16,110 bases of DNA from Clostridiaceae bacterium (lineage in GTDB: Bacteria; Bacillota; Clostridia; Oscillospirales; Acutalibacteraceae), in assembly GCA_904501675.1 (NCBI GenBank), contig CAJGCL010000039.1, forward strand, positions 1-16,110, written 5' to 3'. The notes under the pieces were generated by a model. The model searched no databases. It was not told where the DNA came from and saw only the letters and a program-made list of their open reading frames with translations. Positions 1-7,487 of the stretch are shown here, in pieces (the stretch's first letter is position 1; each line of letters begins with the position of its first letter). A program made the position numbers and the translations under genes.

Positions 1-405
1 CAGGGTACTGCAGGTATGCCTGTTCTGAATGTTATTACGCAGGAGGATATTTCCGACTGCGTTGTTGTGGTTACCCGATATTTTGGCGGTATTCTTCTTG
101 GTGGTGGCGGACTCGTAAGAGCGTATAGCCATTCCGCTAAACTTGCTATAGATGCAGCAGGGGTTGTAACCCTTGTTCCGTGGCTTGTTCTTAACATTTC
201 CTGTGATTATAACCTCTATGGTAAAATAGAAACATTAATAAGAGATTCAGGCGGTGTGATGCAGGATACTGCCTTTACCGATAATGTAAATATGAGCTTT
301 AGAATAGAAAAAGATATTCTGAATCCCTTTGATAAAAAGTTAAAAGACCTTACAAATGGTAAGGTTGATTTTCAGGTTGTTGAAGAAATTATAGCTGCGA
401 AATAA
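1..405 (+). CDS. YigZ/IMPACT family protein, C-terminal part (5' end cut by window)
   Basis: The reading frame is open from base 1 (QGTAGMPVLNVI...) and ends at a TAA, so this is the C-terminal 134 residues of a longer protein, not a gene starting at the internal ATG at 16. The GTAGMPVLNVI segment followed by VVVVTRYFGGILLGGGGLVRAYS is the hallmark of the UPF0029/IMPACT N-terminal domain. The remaining ~75 residues match the small C-terminal ferredoxin-like domain (DUF1949) usual in YigZ proteins of about 210 residues. The molecular function of bacterial YigZ is poorly defined; eukaryotic IMPACT regulates Gcn2. Family assignment is strong. About 65 bp separate it from the next gene, and I saw no terminator between them. 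Confidence 0.9.
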   Translation, partial: QGTAGMPVLNVITQEDISDCVVVVTRYFGGILLGGGGLVRAYSHSAKLAIDAAGVVTLVPWLVLNISCDYNLYGKIETLIRDSGGVMQDTAFTDNVNMSFRIEKDILNPFDKKLKDLTNGKVDFQVVEEIIAAK

Positions 406-470
406 ATTTTTTGTCAAAAATAAAGGGTTTTTCAAATATTTTCTGTATTAATAAGTAGGAGGCGATGTAA

Positions 471-1472
471 GTGGATAATAGTATCAGGCTAAGAACTCTA
501 CAAAGAGAAAAGGAAACACTCTCTGAATATGCCGCTTTTTGTGAAAATTCAAAGGGCAGGCAGCTGACAGAAGAAGAGTGTCCTTTACGTACAGCTTTTC
601 AGCGCGACAGAGACAGAATTCTCCATTGCTCCTCATTCAGAAGATTAAAAGATAAAACTCAGGTCTTTCTGGCGCCTGATAACGTTCATTACAGAACACG
701 CCTTACTCATACTCTTGAAGTATCCCAGATTGCTCGTACAATTGCCCGTTCACTTAATCTAAATGAAGATTTAACTGAGGCAATCGCTCTCGGCCACGAT
801 TTAGGACACACGCCTTTTGGTCATGCAGGTGAAAGAGCTCTTAATCAGGTTTATGAAAAAGGTTTTACTCATTTTGAACAAAGCCTTCGTGTTGTAGATA
901 AATTAGAGCATAATGGTGAAGGTCTTAACCTTACATATGAAGTGCGCGATGGTATTCTTTGTCATACACGAGGTAAGGAAGCGGATACTTTAGAAGGCAG
1001 AATCGTTAAATTAAGCGATAAAATTGCCTATATCAATCATGATATTGATGATGCTTGCCGTGGCGGTGTTCTTAAAGAGGATGATATTCCTCTTGATATC
1101 CGCCTTGTTTTAGGTTTTTCTAAAACACAGCGTATCAATACCCTTATAAAGTCGACTATTGAAAATACCAAGGATGAAATCAAAATGGCTGACGATGTTT
1201 ATGATGCTTATGAAAGACTTCATTCCTTTATGTTTAAATATGTTTATACAAACCCTGTTTGCAAAAGCGAAGAGGGCAAGGCAGAGAATATGATAAAAGA
1301 GCTTTTCCGCTATTTTTCAAGGAATCCTAACAGTCTGCCTGAATTTTATTATGAAATTGCAAAAAAAGAAGGTCCCGAAAGAGCCGCTTGCGACTATATT
1401 TCAGGAATGTCTGATAGTTACTCATTAAAAATATTCAATCAACTTTTTGTTCCTAAAACATGGGTTGACTGA
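471..1472 (+). CDS. dgt: deoxyguanosinetriphosphate triphosphohydrolase-like protein (HD domain)
   Basis: A 333-residue dGTPase-family protein. Members hydrolyse dNTPs (classically dGTP) to the deoxynucleoside plus triphosphate in the cytosol. The HD metal-binding core is visible: His80 in RTRLTHTLEV, then His109-Asp110 in GHDLGHTPFGH, then an Asp in KLSDKIAYINHDIDD near residue 183. The LHCSSFRRLKDKTQVF segment near residue 51 is also family-typical. The start is the GTG at 471, placed 8 bases after a TAGGAGG ribosome binding site (456-462). The length matches the shorter Gram-positive type rather than the ~500-residue E. coli Dgt, so substrate specificity is not certain. It sits directly upstream of dnaG, an arrangement known in Clostridia, and is probably co-transcribed with it. 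Confidence 0.92.
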   Translation: MDNSIRLRTLQREKETLSEYAAFCENSKGRQLTEEECPLRTAFQRDRDRILHCSSFRRLKDKTQVFLAPDNVHYRTRLTHTLEVSQIARTIARSLNLNEDLTEAIALGHDLGHTPFGHAGERALNQVYEKGFTHFEQSLRVVDKLEHNGEGLNLTYEVRDGILCHTRGKEADTLEGRIVKLSDKIAYINHDIDDACRGGVLKEDDIPLDIRLVLGFSKTQRINTLIKSTIENTKDEIKMADDVYDAYERLHSFMFKYVYTNPVCKSEEGKAENMIKELFRYFSRNPNSLPEFYYEIAKKEGPERAACDYISGMSDSYSLKIFNQLFVPKTWVD

Positions 1473-1550
1473 TTTTAAGTTTGCGACGGAGTAATGTACC
1501 ATTTATGGAGCAATCATTATGGTATATTATTAAAAAAGGAGATGATAAAC

Positions 1551-3317
1551 TTGGCAATGCGTTTTACAGATGATTTTATTGACCGCTTGCGTGATAGTAA
1601 TGACATTGAGTCAGTTATTTCAAGTTATATCGAGCTTCGCCGTCGTGGACGTAATCTCGTAGGGCTTTGTCCCTTCCATAATGAAAAAACTCCGTCTTTT
1701 ACAGTTTATCCGGAAACTGCTTCTTACTATTGTTTCGGTTGCGGTGCAGGGGGCGACGTAATAGGCTTCATAAGAAATATTGAAAATCTTGATTATGTTG
1801 AGGCAGTAAAATTTCTTGCAGACAGAGCTGGTATTAAAATGCCTGATGCGAATTATGATGATACTACCGCAAATCTCAGGCGCAGAATTTATGAAGCTAA
1901 CCGCGAAGCTGCAAGGTTTTTCCATGAAACCCTTTTTACAGAACAGGGAAAGGCTCAGCTTGAGTATCTTCAGCGCAGAAATGTTTCTCCGAAAATGATA
2001 AAGCATTTCGGACTTGGTGCAGCGCCTGACGATTGGCATGCTCTTGAAAATCACCTTACAGCTAAAGGCTTTAAAAGGTCAGAGCTTATTGCCGCCAATC
2101 TTTTGCGCTATAGCGAGAAAAACGGTAAAAAGTATTTTTACGATGCTTTTAGAGCTAAAGTAATGTATCCGGTAATTGATTTAAGAGGTAATGTTGTTGC
2201 TTTCGGTGGCCGCGTGCTTGATAACTCAAAGCCCAAATATATCAATACATCAGATACTCTTGTTTATAAAAAAAGTAATGAGCTTTTTGCTCTTAATTTT
2301 GCTAAAAACGGAAATGACCGTAAAATAATTCTTTGCGAAGGCTATATGGATGTTATAGCTCTTCATGGTGCTGGTTTTGAAAATGCAGTTGCAGGTCTTG
2401 GTACAGCGCTTACCCCTGAGCAAGTAAGCCTTATATCCCGTTATGCCGATGAAGTTGCACTTTGCTACGACTCCGATGAAGCAGGGCAGAAGGCGGTAAG
2501 AGCGGCGTTGGCGCTCTTCTCTAAAACCGGTGTAAGAGCAAAGGTTATACGTCTTTCGGGCGGTAAAGACCCTGACGAAATTATAAGGGTTCACGGCAAA
2601 GAGATGTTTGCAAAGCTCCTTAACTCTGCGGATAACGATACTGAGTATAAGTTATCTGTTTTAAGAGAAAAATATGTTGTCGAAACTGCGGATGGCAAAA
2701 TGAATTTCCTCAGAGAAGCGTCAAAATATCTTGCAACTACAGATGCTCTTGAACGTGATATTTACGCTATGAAGCTAGCGGACGAACTTCAGGTAAGTAA
2801 AGATGCAATTCTTAATCAGATTAAGGATGCAGCTCGTAAGGAACGATACAATAAATCAAAAACTCAATTGTCTGAAGCGCAGAAGCAGGTTCAGAATATT
2901 GAAAAAGCCATAGACCCTCAAAGGCTTAAAAATATGCGTATTGCAAAAGCAGAGGATACAATTCTTATTACTTTGCTTAACAACGCAGGCTTTTACAAAT
3001 CGCTGAAAGATAAGCTGCAAAGTGATTTATTCTTTACTCCTGTTAATAAACAGCTTTTTTCTGTTATTTCCAGTCGTATTGAAGGTGGTGAAAGGGTGGA
3101 TATATCCCATCTTTCACAATTTCTTACAAACGAAGAAACAAGTGCAGTAGCAAAGCTTCTTGCAAATCAATCTCTTGTATCAAATACTATGCAGGAGTGC
3201 GAAGATTGTATTATTGTTCTTCAGGAGGAACAGAAAAAGAGGCTTGTTCAGAATCCGTCTCAGATGAGTGATGATAGCTTTTTAGAACTTTTCAGTTCTT
3301 TAAATAAAGATGTTTAA
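1551..3317 (+). CDS. dnaG: DNA primase
   Basis: DNA primase synthesises the RNA primers for replication and works with the replicative helicase. The N-terminal CHC2 zinc finger is Cys40, His43, Cys61, Cys64 (GLCPFHNEKTPSF, then YYCFGCGAGGD). The catalytic core follows, and its TOPRIM fold shows EGYMDVI near residue 263 and the acidic YDSDEAG motif near 307. The C-terminal part is the variable helicase-binding region. I chose the TTG at 1551 because it lies 9 bases after GGAG (1538-1541) and gives MAMRFTDDFIDRLRDSNDIE, the usual primase N-terminus. The frame is open further upstream to 1494, but those 19 residues look unrelated and would include the ribosome binding site. The product of 588 residues is normal for DnaG (E. 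coli 581). Confidence 0.96.
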   Translation: MAMRFTDDFIDRLRDSNDIESVISSYIELRRRGRNLVGLCPFHNEKTPSFTVYPETASYYCFGCGAGGDVIGFIRNIENLDYVEAVKFLADRAGIKMPDANYDDTTANLRRRIYEANREAARFFHETLFTEQGKAQLEYLQRRNVSPKMIKHFGLGAAPDDWHALENHLTAKGFKRSELIAANLLRYSEKNGKKYFYDAFRAKVMYPVIDLRGNVVAFGGRVLDNSKPKYINTSDTLVYKKSNELFALNFAKNGNDRKIILCEGYMDVIALHGAGFENAVAGLGTALTPEQVSLISRYADEVALCYDSDEAGQKAVRAALALFSKTGVRAKVIRLSGGKDPDEIIRVHGKEMFAKLLNSADNDTEYKLSVLREKYVVETADGKMNFLREASKYLATTDALERDIYAMKLADELQVSKDAILNQIKDAARKERYNKSKTQLSEAQKQVQNIEKAIDPQRLKNMRIAKAEDTILITLLNNAGFYKSLKDKLQSDLFFTPVNKQLFSVISSRIEGGERVDISHLSQFLTNEETSAVAKLLANQSLVSNTMQECEDCIIVLQEEQKKRLVQNPSQMSDDSFLELFSSLNKDV

Positions 3318-3329
3318 AAGTAATTTATT

Positions 3330-3351
3330 TAGAGAGGGTGTTCCCACTCTA
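3330..3351 (+). promoter_or_regulatory. RNA hairpin between dnaG and rpoD
   Basis: The bases TAGAG-A-GGG-TGTT-CCC-A-CTCTA form an eight-pair stem with one A.A mismatch and a TGTT loop. No T-tract follows (the next bases are GTGTGAAAAAG), so it does not read as a terminator. It lies 12 bases after the dnaG stop and about 26 bases before the preferred rpoD start. In E. coli the dnaG-rpoD junction is an RNA-processing site; a similar processing or stabilising role here is inference. Confidence 0.5.
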
Positions 3352-3377
3352 GTGTGAAAAAGAAAGGTGAGATGAAA

Positions 3378-4478
3378 ATGGAAGGTTGGGAGAAGAAACC
3401 GCAAATTAAAAACCTTATTGAAAAAGGTAAGGTAAGCGGTAAGCTTGCAACTCACGAAATCGACAACATTATTCTCGAAATTGAAGGCTTTGATGTTGAC
3501 GATATCGAAAAACTCTATGAGCTTATTGAAAGCAATAACATAGAGATTATTGACGAAATGAGCGATGAAATGCTTGACGCACTTTCATTTGACATTGAGT
3601 CAACAAAGGTTTCTGGTGATGAAGAAACATCAGCTGATGCTAAAAATATTGCAATCGATGACCCTGTTAAGGTTTATCTTAAAGAAATCGGTAGAGTTCC
3701 TCTTCTTACATCTGAGGAGGAAATTGAACTTGCTATCAGAATTTCTGAGGATGACCCTGAGGCTAAGCGTCGCCTTTCAGAAGCTAACCTTCGTCTTGTT
3801 GTCAGTATTGCTAAAAGATACGTTGGTAGAGGAATGCAGTTCCTTGACCTTATTCAGGAAGGTAACTTAGGTCTTATTAAGGCTGTTGATAAGTTTGATT
3901 ATACCAAGGGCTTTAAGTTTTCAACATATGCAACATGGTGGATTCGTCAGGCAATTACCCGTGCTATTGCTGATCAGGCAAGAACAATTCGTATCCCTGT
4001 TCATATGGTTGAAACAATTAATAAAGTTAAGAAAACAAACAGTCAGCTTCTCCACGAAAACGGCAGAGACCCGACTGCAGAAGAAATTGCAGCAAGGCTC
4101 GATATGCCTGTTGATAAGGTGCGTGAAATTCTTCGCGTTGCTCAGGAGCCAGTGTCTCTTGAAACACCAATCGGCGAAGAGGAAGATAGCCATTTAGGGG
4201 ACTTCATTCCTGATGACGATGCTCAGGCACCTGTTGATGCTGCATCTATGGCTCTTATGAGAGAGCAGCTTGCTGAGGTTCTTAAAACTCTTACTCCAAG
4301 AGAAGCAAGAGTTCTCAGTCTTCGTTATGGTCTTGAAGATGGCAACTCCAAAACTCTTGAAGAGGTTGGCAAGGAATTTAACGTTACCCGTGAAAGAATC
4401 CGTCAGATTGAGGCAAAGGCTCTCAGAAAGCTCCGTCATCCGTCTCGCTCAAAGAAGCTCCGCGATTTCCTTGATTGA
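3378..4478 (+). CDS. rpoD: housekeeping RNA polymerase sigma factor (sigma-70/SigA)
   Basis: The primary sigma factor, directing RNA polymerase to vegetative promoters. Domains in order: a region 1.1-like N-terminus (IKNLIEKGKVSGKLATHEID); region 1.2 (DPVKVYLKEIGRVPLLTSEEE); regions 2.1-2.4 (LRLVVSIAKRYVGRGMQFLDL, then FSTYATWWIRQAITRAI); region 3 (IRIPVHMVETINKV); and region 4 with the C-terminal helix-turn-helix (GKEFNVTRERIRQIEAKALR) ending RDFLD. The frame is open from a GTG at 3354, but that codon abuts a hairpin and has no ribosome binding site. The ATG at 3378 lies 7 bases after AAGGTGA (3364-3370) and gives MEGWEKKPQIKNL, 366 residues, normal for the family. It is the last gene of the dgt-dnaG-rpoD cluster and is followed by a strong terminator. 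Confidence 0.97.
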   Translation: MEGWEKKPQIKNLIEKGKVSGKLATHEIDNIILEIEGFDVDDIEKLYELIESNNIEIIDEMSDEMLDALSFDIESTKVSGDEETSADAKNIAIDDPVKVYLKEIGRVPLLTSEEEIELAIRISEDDPEAKRRLSEANLRLVVSIAKRYVGRGMQFLDLIQEGNLGLIKAVDKFDYTKGFKFSTYATWWIRQAITRAIADQARTIRIPVHMVETINKVKKTNSQLLHENGRDPTAEEIAARLDMPVDKVREILRVAQEPVSLETPIGEEEDSHLGDFIPDDDAQAPVDAASMALMREQLAEVLKTLTPREARVLSLRYGLEDGNSKTLEEVGKEFNVTRERIRQIEAKALRKLRHPSRSKKLRDFLD

Positions 4479-4488
4479 TTTAATAACA

Positions 4489-4526
4489 AAATCCTCGGTT
4501 CAGTATTGAATCGAGGATTTGTTTTA
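4489..4526. terminator. bidirectional intrinsic terminator between rpoD and the convergent acyltransferase gene
   Basis: A 13-pair stem (4489-4501 with 4508-4520, one G.T pair) with a six-base loop is followed by GTTTTA on the plus strand. On the minus strand the stem is preceded by the acyltransferase stop codon (4524-4526) and followed by TTTTGTTA. It can therefore end transcription from both sides. Confidence 0.85.
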
Positions 4527-5558
4527 TACTATATAATTTTTAATAATCGGTATTTTGTTAAGAATGAAAGAAATAATTTCCGATATAACGTAAGTTCCTA
4601 CAATAATTACCGGCATTGCTATATATGGATTTATTGTAGTTGATTCAAAATTAAGACATCTTTCAATAATAAGTATTCCTGCAACGTGGAACATATAAAC
4701 ACCAAAGCTGTCTCGGGAAAGAGTTGATATAAATTTTTCGGTTCGTGCAGAGAATTGTTTGTCCTCAAAAATCTCCTTAACAATAAGGAAAACAAATAAA
4801 GTCTGGAAAAGTACAGTTAATGAGTTGTACTCGTAAAGTGCTCCGTAAAACTTACCCTTCATTTGGGAAATGATAAGTGTTCCGGCAGGTATAAGTACAA
4901 AGCTTACCGCACCAAGAAGATATATCAGCCTTTTGAATTTCTTTCTTAAACCATATTTCACTATATAGTGGCCTATAAAAAAGTATGGCGTATAACCAAG
5001 AGTAAGGTTAAGAAAGGCTTTGTTTGATATTGGCTTTAACCACTTTAACTGTGGGATTGATACTATTGCAGGTACAAGGAATGTAACAATTATTGAGATA
5101 AAAATAAAATATAATGTTGCTTCCTGTGTGTCAGATATTTTTCTTAAAATAGGAACAATTGCGTAAAAGCCTATTATCAAAAAGATATACCACATATGGT
5201 AACCGCCTGCGCATACTGTTTTTATAATCTCTTTTATACCCATTTCACTGACGTCATGGATTACAAACAGATAAACTACAGACCATACAAGGAAAGCTAT
5301 TGCCATTCTTGGTATGTTCTTGGAGTATATTTTTTTGATTTTTACTTTTCTATCGCAATCTAAAAACAGTGAGCCGCTAATCATACAGAAAACGGGTACG
5401 GCCCAACGGCTTAAACTGTTAAATATATTGAATGCACCCCATTGGAATGTGTCAACAGTATAGCTGTTCCAATTCTGTGCAGCGACATGTATCGTTATTA
5501 CTGCAATACTCGCGATTATTCGCAATATATCGAGATACATTATTTTCTTTTTAGGCAT
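4524..5558 (-). CDS. acyltransferase 3 family integral membrane protein
   Basis: A very hydrophobic protein of 344 residues with about ten predicted membrane segments. The N-terminus, MPKKKIMYLDILRIIASIAV followed by ITIHVAAQ, carries the family-typical D-(I/L)-x-R near residue 10 and the conserved His in the first membrane helix. Acyltransferase-3 (OafA/YrhL/NodX-like) proteins transfer acyl groups, often acetyl, to cell-surface polysaccharides or lipids; the substrate here is unknown. The start chosen is the ATG at 5558, 9 bases after CGGAG; an upstream ATG at 5564 is only 3 bases from it. It lies 37 bp downstream of the MATE gene on the same strand, so the two are probably co-transcribed. 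Confidence 0.85.
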   Translation of the reverse strand: MPKKKIMYLDILRIIASIAVITIHVAAQNWNSYTVDTFQWGAFNIFNSLSRWAVPVFCMISGSLFLDCDRKVKIKKIYSKNIPRMAIAFLVWSVVYLFVIHDVSEMGIKEIIKTVCAGGYHMWYIFLIIGFYAIVPILRKISDTQEATLYFIFISIIVTFLVPAIVSIPQLKWLKPISNKAFLNLTLGYTPYFFIGHYIVKYGLRKKFKRLIYLLGAVSFVLIPAGTLIISQMKGKFYGALYEYNSLTVLFQTLFVFLIVKEIFEDKQFSARTEKFISTLSRDSFGVYMFHVAGILIIERCLNFESTTINPYIAMPVIIVGTYVISEIISFILNKIPIIKNYIV

Positions 5559-5595
5559 TGGCATCAACTCCGTTAAATATTATATCAAAGTAGGG

Positions 5596-6957
5596 TTATT
5601 GTGTCAATGAATCAGCATCTTTAGGCAGGTTTTTAAAGAAAATTATTGCAAATGGAAGTGTAATGAAAAAAGTTACTGCATCTGTAACAGTCTGTGAAAT
5701 CTGTATGCCTGTAAGACCAATTATGTCGGAGAGTATTAAAAGGGTAGGTATAAATATAAGTCCACTTCTCAGGGCAGATAAAAATGTTGCGGATTTGTTT
5801 TTACCGATACTCTGGAAGGTCATATTAACACAAATAGAAAGAGGTTGGAAGAATAGCGCAAAAAGCTGTGCTTTTAAAGCGAAAGAGCCTATTTCAATAA
5901 CTGCAGGGTCATCGCGAAAAATTCCTACAAGACCATCGCTTATAATCAAACCTACAATCGCAAGTATGCTCAATAAGGCTTCGCCTGTGAAAAAAGTGAA
6001 AAAGAAGCCTTTTTTTACTCGTGAATATTTTTTGGCTCCGTAGTTGAAAGAGCAGACAGGTTGATAGCCTTGTCCTATTCCGAGACCGACCGCAAATATA
6101 AAGAAGCATATTTTATTTACAATTGTCATTGCAGATACTGCTGCATCACCATATAAACCTGCCGCGTTATTAAGAATCATTGTAGAAATACTTGAAAGAC
6201 CTTGCCTCATAAGGCTTGGAAAGCCTGTTGGTATAATTTTCTTCAGGTATGGTATACCTTTTATGAAGCATTTGATTGATAAATTACTTTGTGTTTTCTT
6301 TAGCAGGAACATTGAAAGCAAAATCAAAAAACTTATAAATTGAGATACGGCTGTTGATATACCTGCACCTGCTATGCCTAAATCAAAAATTTCAATTAAA
6401 ATATAGTCTCCCAATATATTTAAAATGCCACCTGTTGTAAGGCCAATCATGGCAAGAGCGGCTTTGCCTTCGTATCTGAGTATATTATTTAAAACAAAGC
6501 TTGCCATTGTAATAGGTGCGGCAAGAAGGATCCATAATGCATAGTCTTTGGCGAATGGGAGAATTGTTGGTGTGCTACCTAAGAGCTTTAATAATGGTGT
6601 GATAAAAATGAGACCACCGACGGTTACAATAAGACCTGTGATAAGCGAGGTAAAAAAAGAAGCAGAGGCAACTAAATTTGCGTCCTCATTTTCTTTTGCG
6701 CCAAGTTTACGTGAAATAATACTTCCGGCACCATGACCCAAAGTGAAACCAAGTGCCTGTATTATTGCCATAAGGCCAAAAACAACGCCAACCGCACCGC
6801 TTGCACTTGTGCCAAGAGTTCCCACAAAATATGTATCAGCCATATTGTAAATGTTAGTAACAAGCATACTTATGGTGGTAGGGATACCAAGTTTTATAAT
6901 TAATTTTGAAACGGGAGTCTCTGTCATGAATTTATAGTGTTGTACGCTGTCGTTCAT
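5596..6957 (-). CDS. MATE family efflux transporter
   Basis: A 453-residue polytopic membrane protein, the usual length and about twelve membrane segments for the MATE family, which exports drugs or metabolites in exchange for Na+ or H+. Recognisable stretches are KLGIPTTISMLVTNIYNMAD plus TYFVGTLGTSASGAVGV at the N-terminus and GLGIGQGYQPVCSFNYGAKK in the second half, the duplicate of LGHGAGSIISRKLGAKE in the first half. The start ATG follows AGGGTGAT by a few bases. A plausible promoter lies just upstream (6974-7002). It is the first gene of a two-gene minus-strand unit with the acyltransferase. The substrate cannot be told from sequence. Confidence 0.93.
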   Translation of the reverse strand: MNDSVQHYKFMTETPVSKLIIKLGIPTTISMLVTNIYNMADTYFVGTLGTSASGAVGVVFGLMAIIQALGFTLGHGAGSIISRKLGAKENEDANLVASASFFTSLITGLIVTVGGLIFITPLLKLLGSTPTILPFAKDYALWILLAAPITMASFVLNNILRYEGKAALAMIGLTTGGILNILGDYILIEIFDLGIAGAGISTAVSQFISFLILLSMFLLKKTQSNLSIKCFIKGIPYLKKIIPTGFPSLMRQGLSSISTMILNNAAGLYGDAAVSAMTIVNKICFFIFAVGLGIGQGYQPVCSFNYGAKKYSRVKKGFFFTFFTGEALLSILAIVGLIISDGLVGIFRDDPAVIEIGSFALKAQLFALFFQPLSICVNMTFQSIGKNKSATFLSALRSGLIFIPTLLILSDIIGLTGIQISQTVTDAVTFFITLPFAIIFFKNLPKDADSLTQ

Positions 6958-6973
6958 ATTATCACCCTGTCAT

Positions 6974-7002
6974 AATATAACATATAATTTAAACAGATTC
7001 AA
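6974..7002 (-). promoter_or_regulatory. predicted sigma-A promoter of the MATE gene
   Basis: On the minus strand TTGAAT (7002-6997), a 17-base spacer, then TATATT (6979-6974). The expected start of transcription is about ten bases before the ATG, so the leader would be very short and carry little more than the ribosome binding site. Elements match 4/6 and 5/6 of consensus. Confidence 0.5.
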
Positions 7003-7045
7003 ATAAACATACGTGGTTAAATTAAAAGAAAGTTTTTTAATATAA

Positions 7046-7073
7046 ATAAAAAACCTCGTTCAAAAGAACGAGG
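7046..7073 (-). terminator. intrinsic terminator, minus strand
   Basis: Perfect 8-pair stem CCTCGTTC (7054-7061)/GAACGAGG (7066-7073) with an AAAA loop. Read on the minus strand it is followed by TTTTTTATTT. It lies directly after the second, partial copy of the tRNA-Gln 3' end. Confidence 0.8.
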
Positions 7074-7075
7074 CT

Positions 7076-7096
7076 TTTGGCAGCGGGATAGGGATT
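7076..7096 (-). repeat. duplicate of the tRNA-Gln 3' end (possible attachment-site copy)
   Basis: These 21 bases are identical to 7260-7280, which hold the 3' half of the T arm, the acceptor strand, discriminator and CCA of the intact tRNA-Gln gene, plus one flanking base pair. No D arm or anticodon arm accompanies this copy. The two copies are in the same orientation, 184 bp apart. A partial 3'-end repeat beside an intact tRNA gene is the classic footprint of site-specific integration; a decayed tandem tRNA gene is the alternative. Confidence 0.75.
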
Positions 7097-7215
7097 TTCC
7101 CAAGCACTATCGTGCTTTCTCGCCTCGCTTCGCTCGTTGCCCACGTCAGCGAAAACAGTCCACCGGACTGTTTTCTTCCGCAAACTGCGTTTGCTCCCTT
7201 CTTGTTCGAATCCCT
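7090..7215 (-). repeat. hairpin-rich non-coding element bounded by short inverted repeats
   Basis: A 126-bp block with ends AGGGATT (7090-7096) and AATCCCT (7209-7215) in inverted orientation. Inside are AAGCAC-TATC-GTGCTT at 7102-7117, the 11-pair stem GAAAACAGTCC/GGACTGTTTTC with loop ACC at 7151-7175, and GCAAAC-TGC-GTTTGC at 7180-7194, plus a GC-rich stretch (7120-7140). It is clearly richer in G+C than the flanks. Short frames cross it on both strands, but none has family similarity or a convincing start, so I treat it as non-coding. It may be a mobile repeat or a structured RNA; neither is proven. Confidence 0.6.
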
Positions 7216-7230
7216 TAATTTCACTAAAAA

Positions 7231-7256
7231 CAAAAAGCACCCTGTTGGGTGCTTTT
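7231..7256 (-). terminator. intrinsic terminator of the tRNA-Gln gene
   Basis: Ten-pair stem AAAAGCACCC (7233-7242)/GGGTGCTTTT (7247-7256), loop TGTT. Read on the minus strand it is followed by TG and TTTTT. It begins five bases after the encoded CCA of tRNA-Gln. Confidence 0.8.
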
Positions 7257-7261
7257 GTCTT

Positions 7262-7335
7262 TGGCAGCGGGATAGGGATTCGAACCCCAACAAACAGAGT
7301 CAGAGTCTGTCGTGCTACCGTTACACTATCCCGCT
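7262..7335 (-). tRNA. tRNA-Gln, anticodon CTG
   Basis: A complete cloverleaf can be folded on the minus strand. The acceptor AGCGGGA pairs perfectly with TCCCGCT. The D arm is GTGT-AACGGTA-GCAC, and the anticodon arm is ACAGA-CTCTGAC-TCTGT with CTG at positions 34-36, reading CAG (Gln). The variable loop is TTGT, the T arm is TGGGG-TTCGAAT-CCCTA with one G.T pair, and the discriminator is G with CCA encoded in the DNA. The length is 74 bases with CCA. It is a single gene with its own consensus promoter and terminator. Its 3' end is duplicated at 7076-7096. Confidence 0.96.
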
Positions 7336-7348
7336 AGGAACGTTTGAT

Positions 7349-7377
7349 ATTATACTATTACTTTATGTGATTGTCAA
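7349..7377 (-). promoter_or_regulatory. consensus sigma-A promoter of tRNA-Gln
   Basis: On the minus strand TTGACA (7377-7372), exactly 17 bases, then TATAAT (7354-7349): a perfect match to the vegetative consensus. The -10 box lies 13 bases before the mature 5' end of the tRNA, so the 5' leader removed by RNase P would be only about seven bases. Confidence 0.88.
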
Positions 7378-7432
7378 GACTAAATTTTAAAAAAATCAAA
7401 TAAATTTTACATATTGTTTACAGTGCCTTTTG

Positions 7433-7461
7433 TTGCGTATTTGGTTATTGTGTGTTATAAT
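7433..7461 (+). promoter_or_regulatory. predicted promoter of the membrane-anchored protein gene
   Basis: TATAAT (7456-7461) is preceded by the extended -10 dinucleotide TG (7453-7454). A weak -35, TTGCGT (7433-7438), lies 17 bases upstream. It diverges from the tRNA-Gln promoter about 60 bp away. Confidence 0.55.
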
Positions 7462-7487
7462 TATAAAAGTAAAAAGTAGGTGATATT

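Noticed and set aside
465..470. ATG immediately followed by TAA just before the dgt GTG, like a start-stop element
   Set aside because: Only two bases from the ribosome binding site, too close to be used; most likely chance.
1620..2054. 144-residue minus-strand frame
   Set aside because: Lies wholly inside dnaG, whose zinc-finger domain is unmistakable on the other strand.
7037..7390. Three or four overlapping 66-92 residue frames on both strands across the tRNA-Gln region
   Set aside because: They run through the tRNA gene, two terminators and the hairpin element, lack ribosome binding sites, and encode the same hairpin sequence in several frames. They are by-products of the structured DNA.
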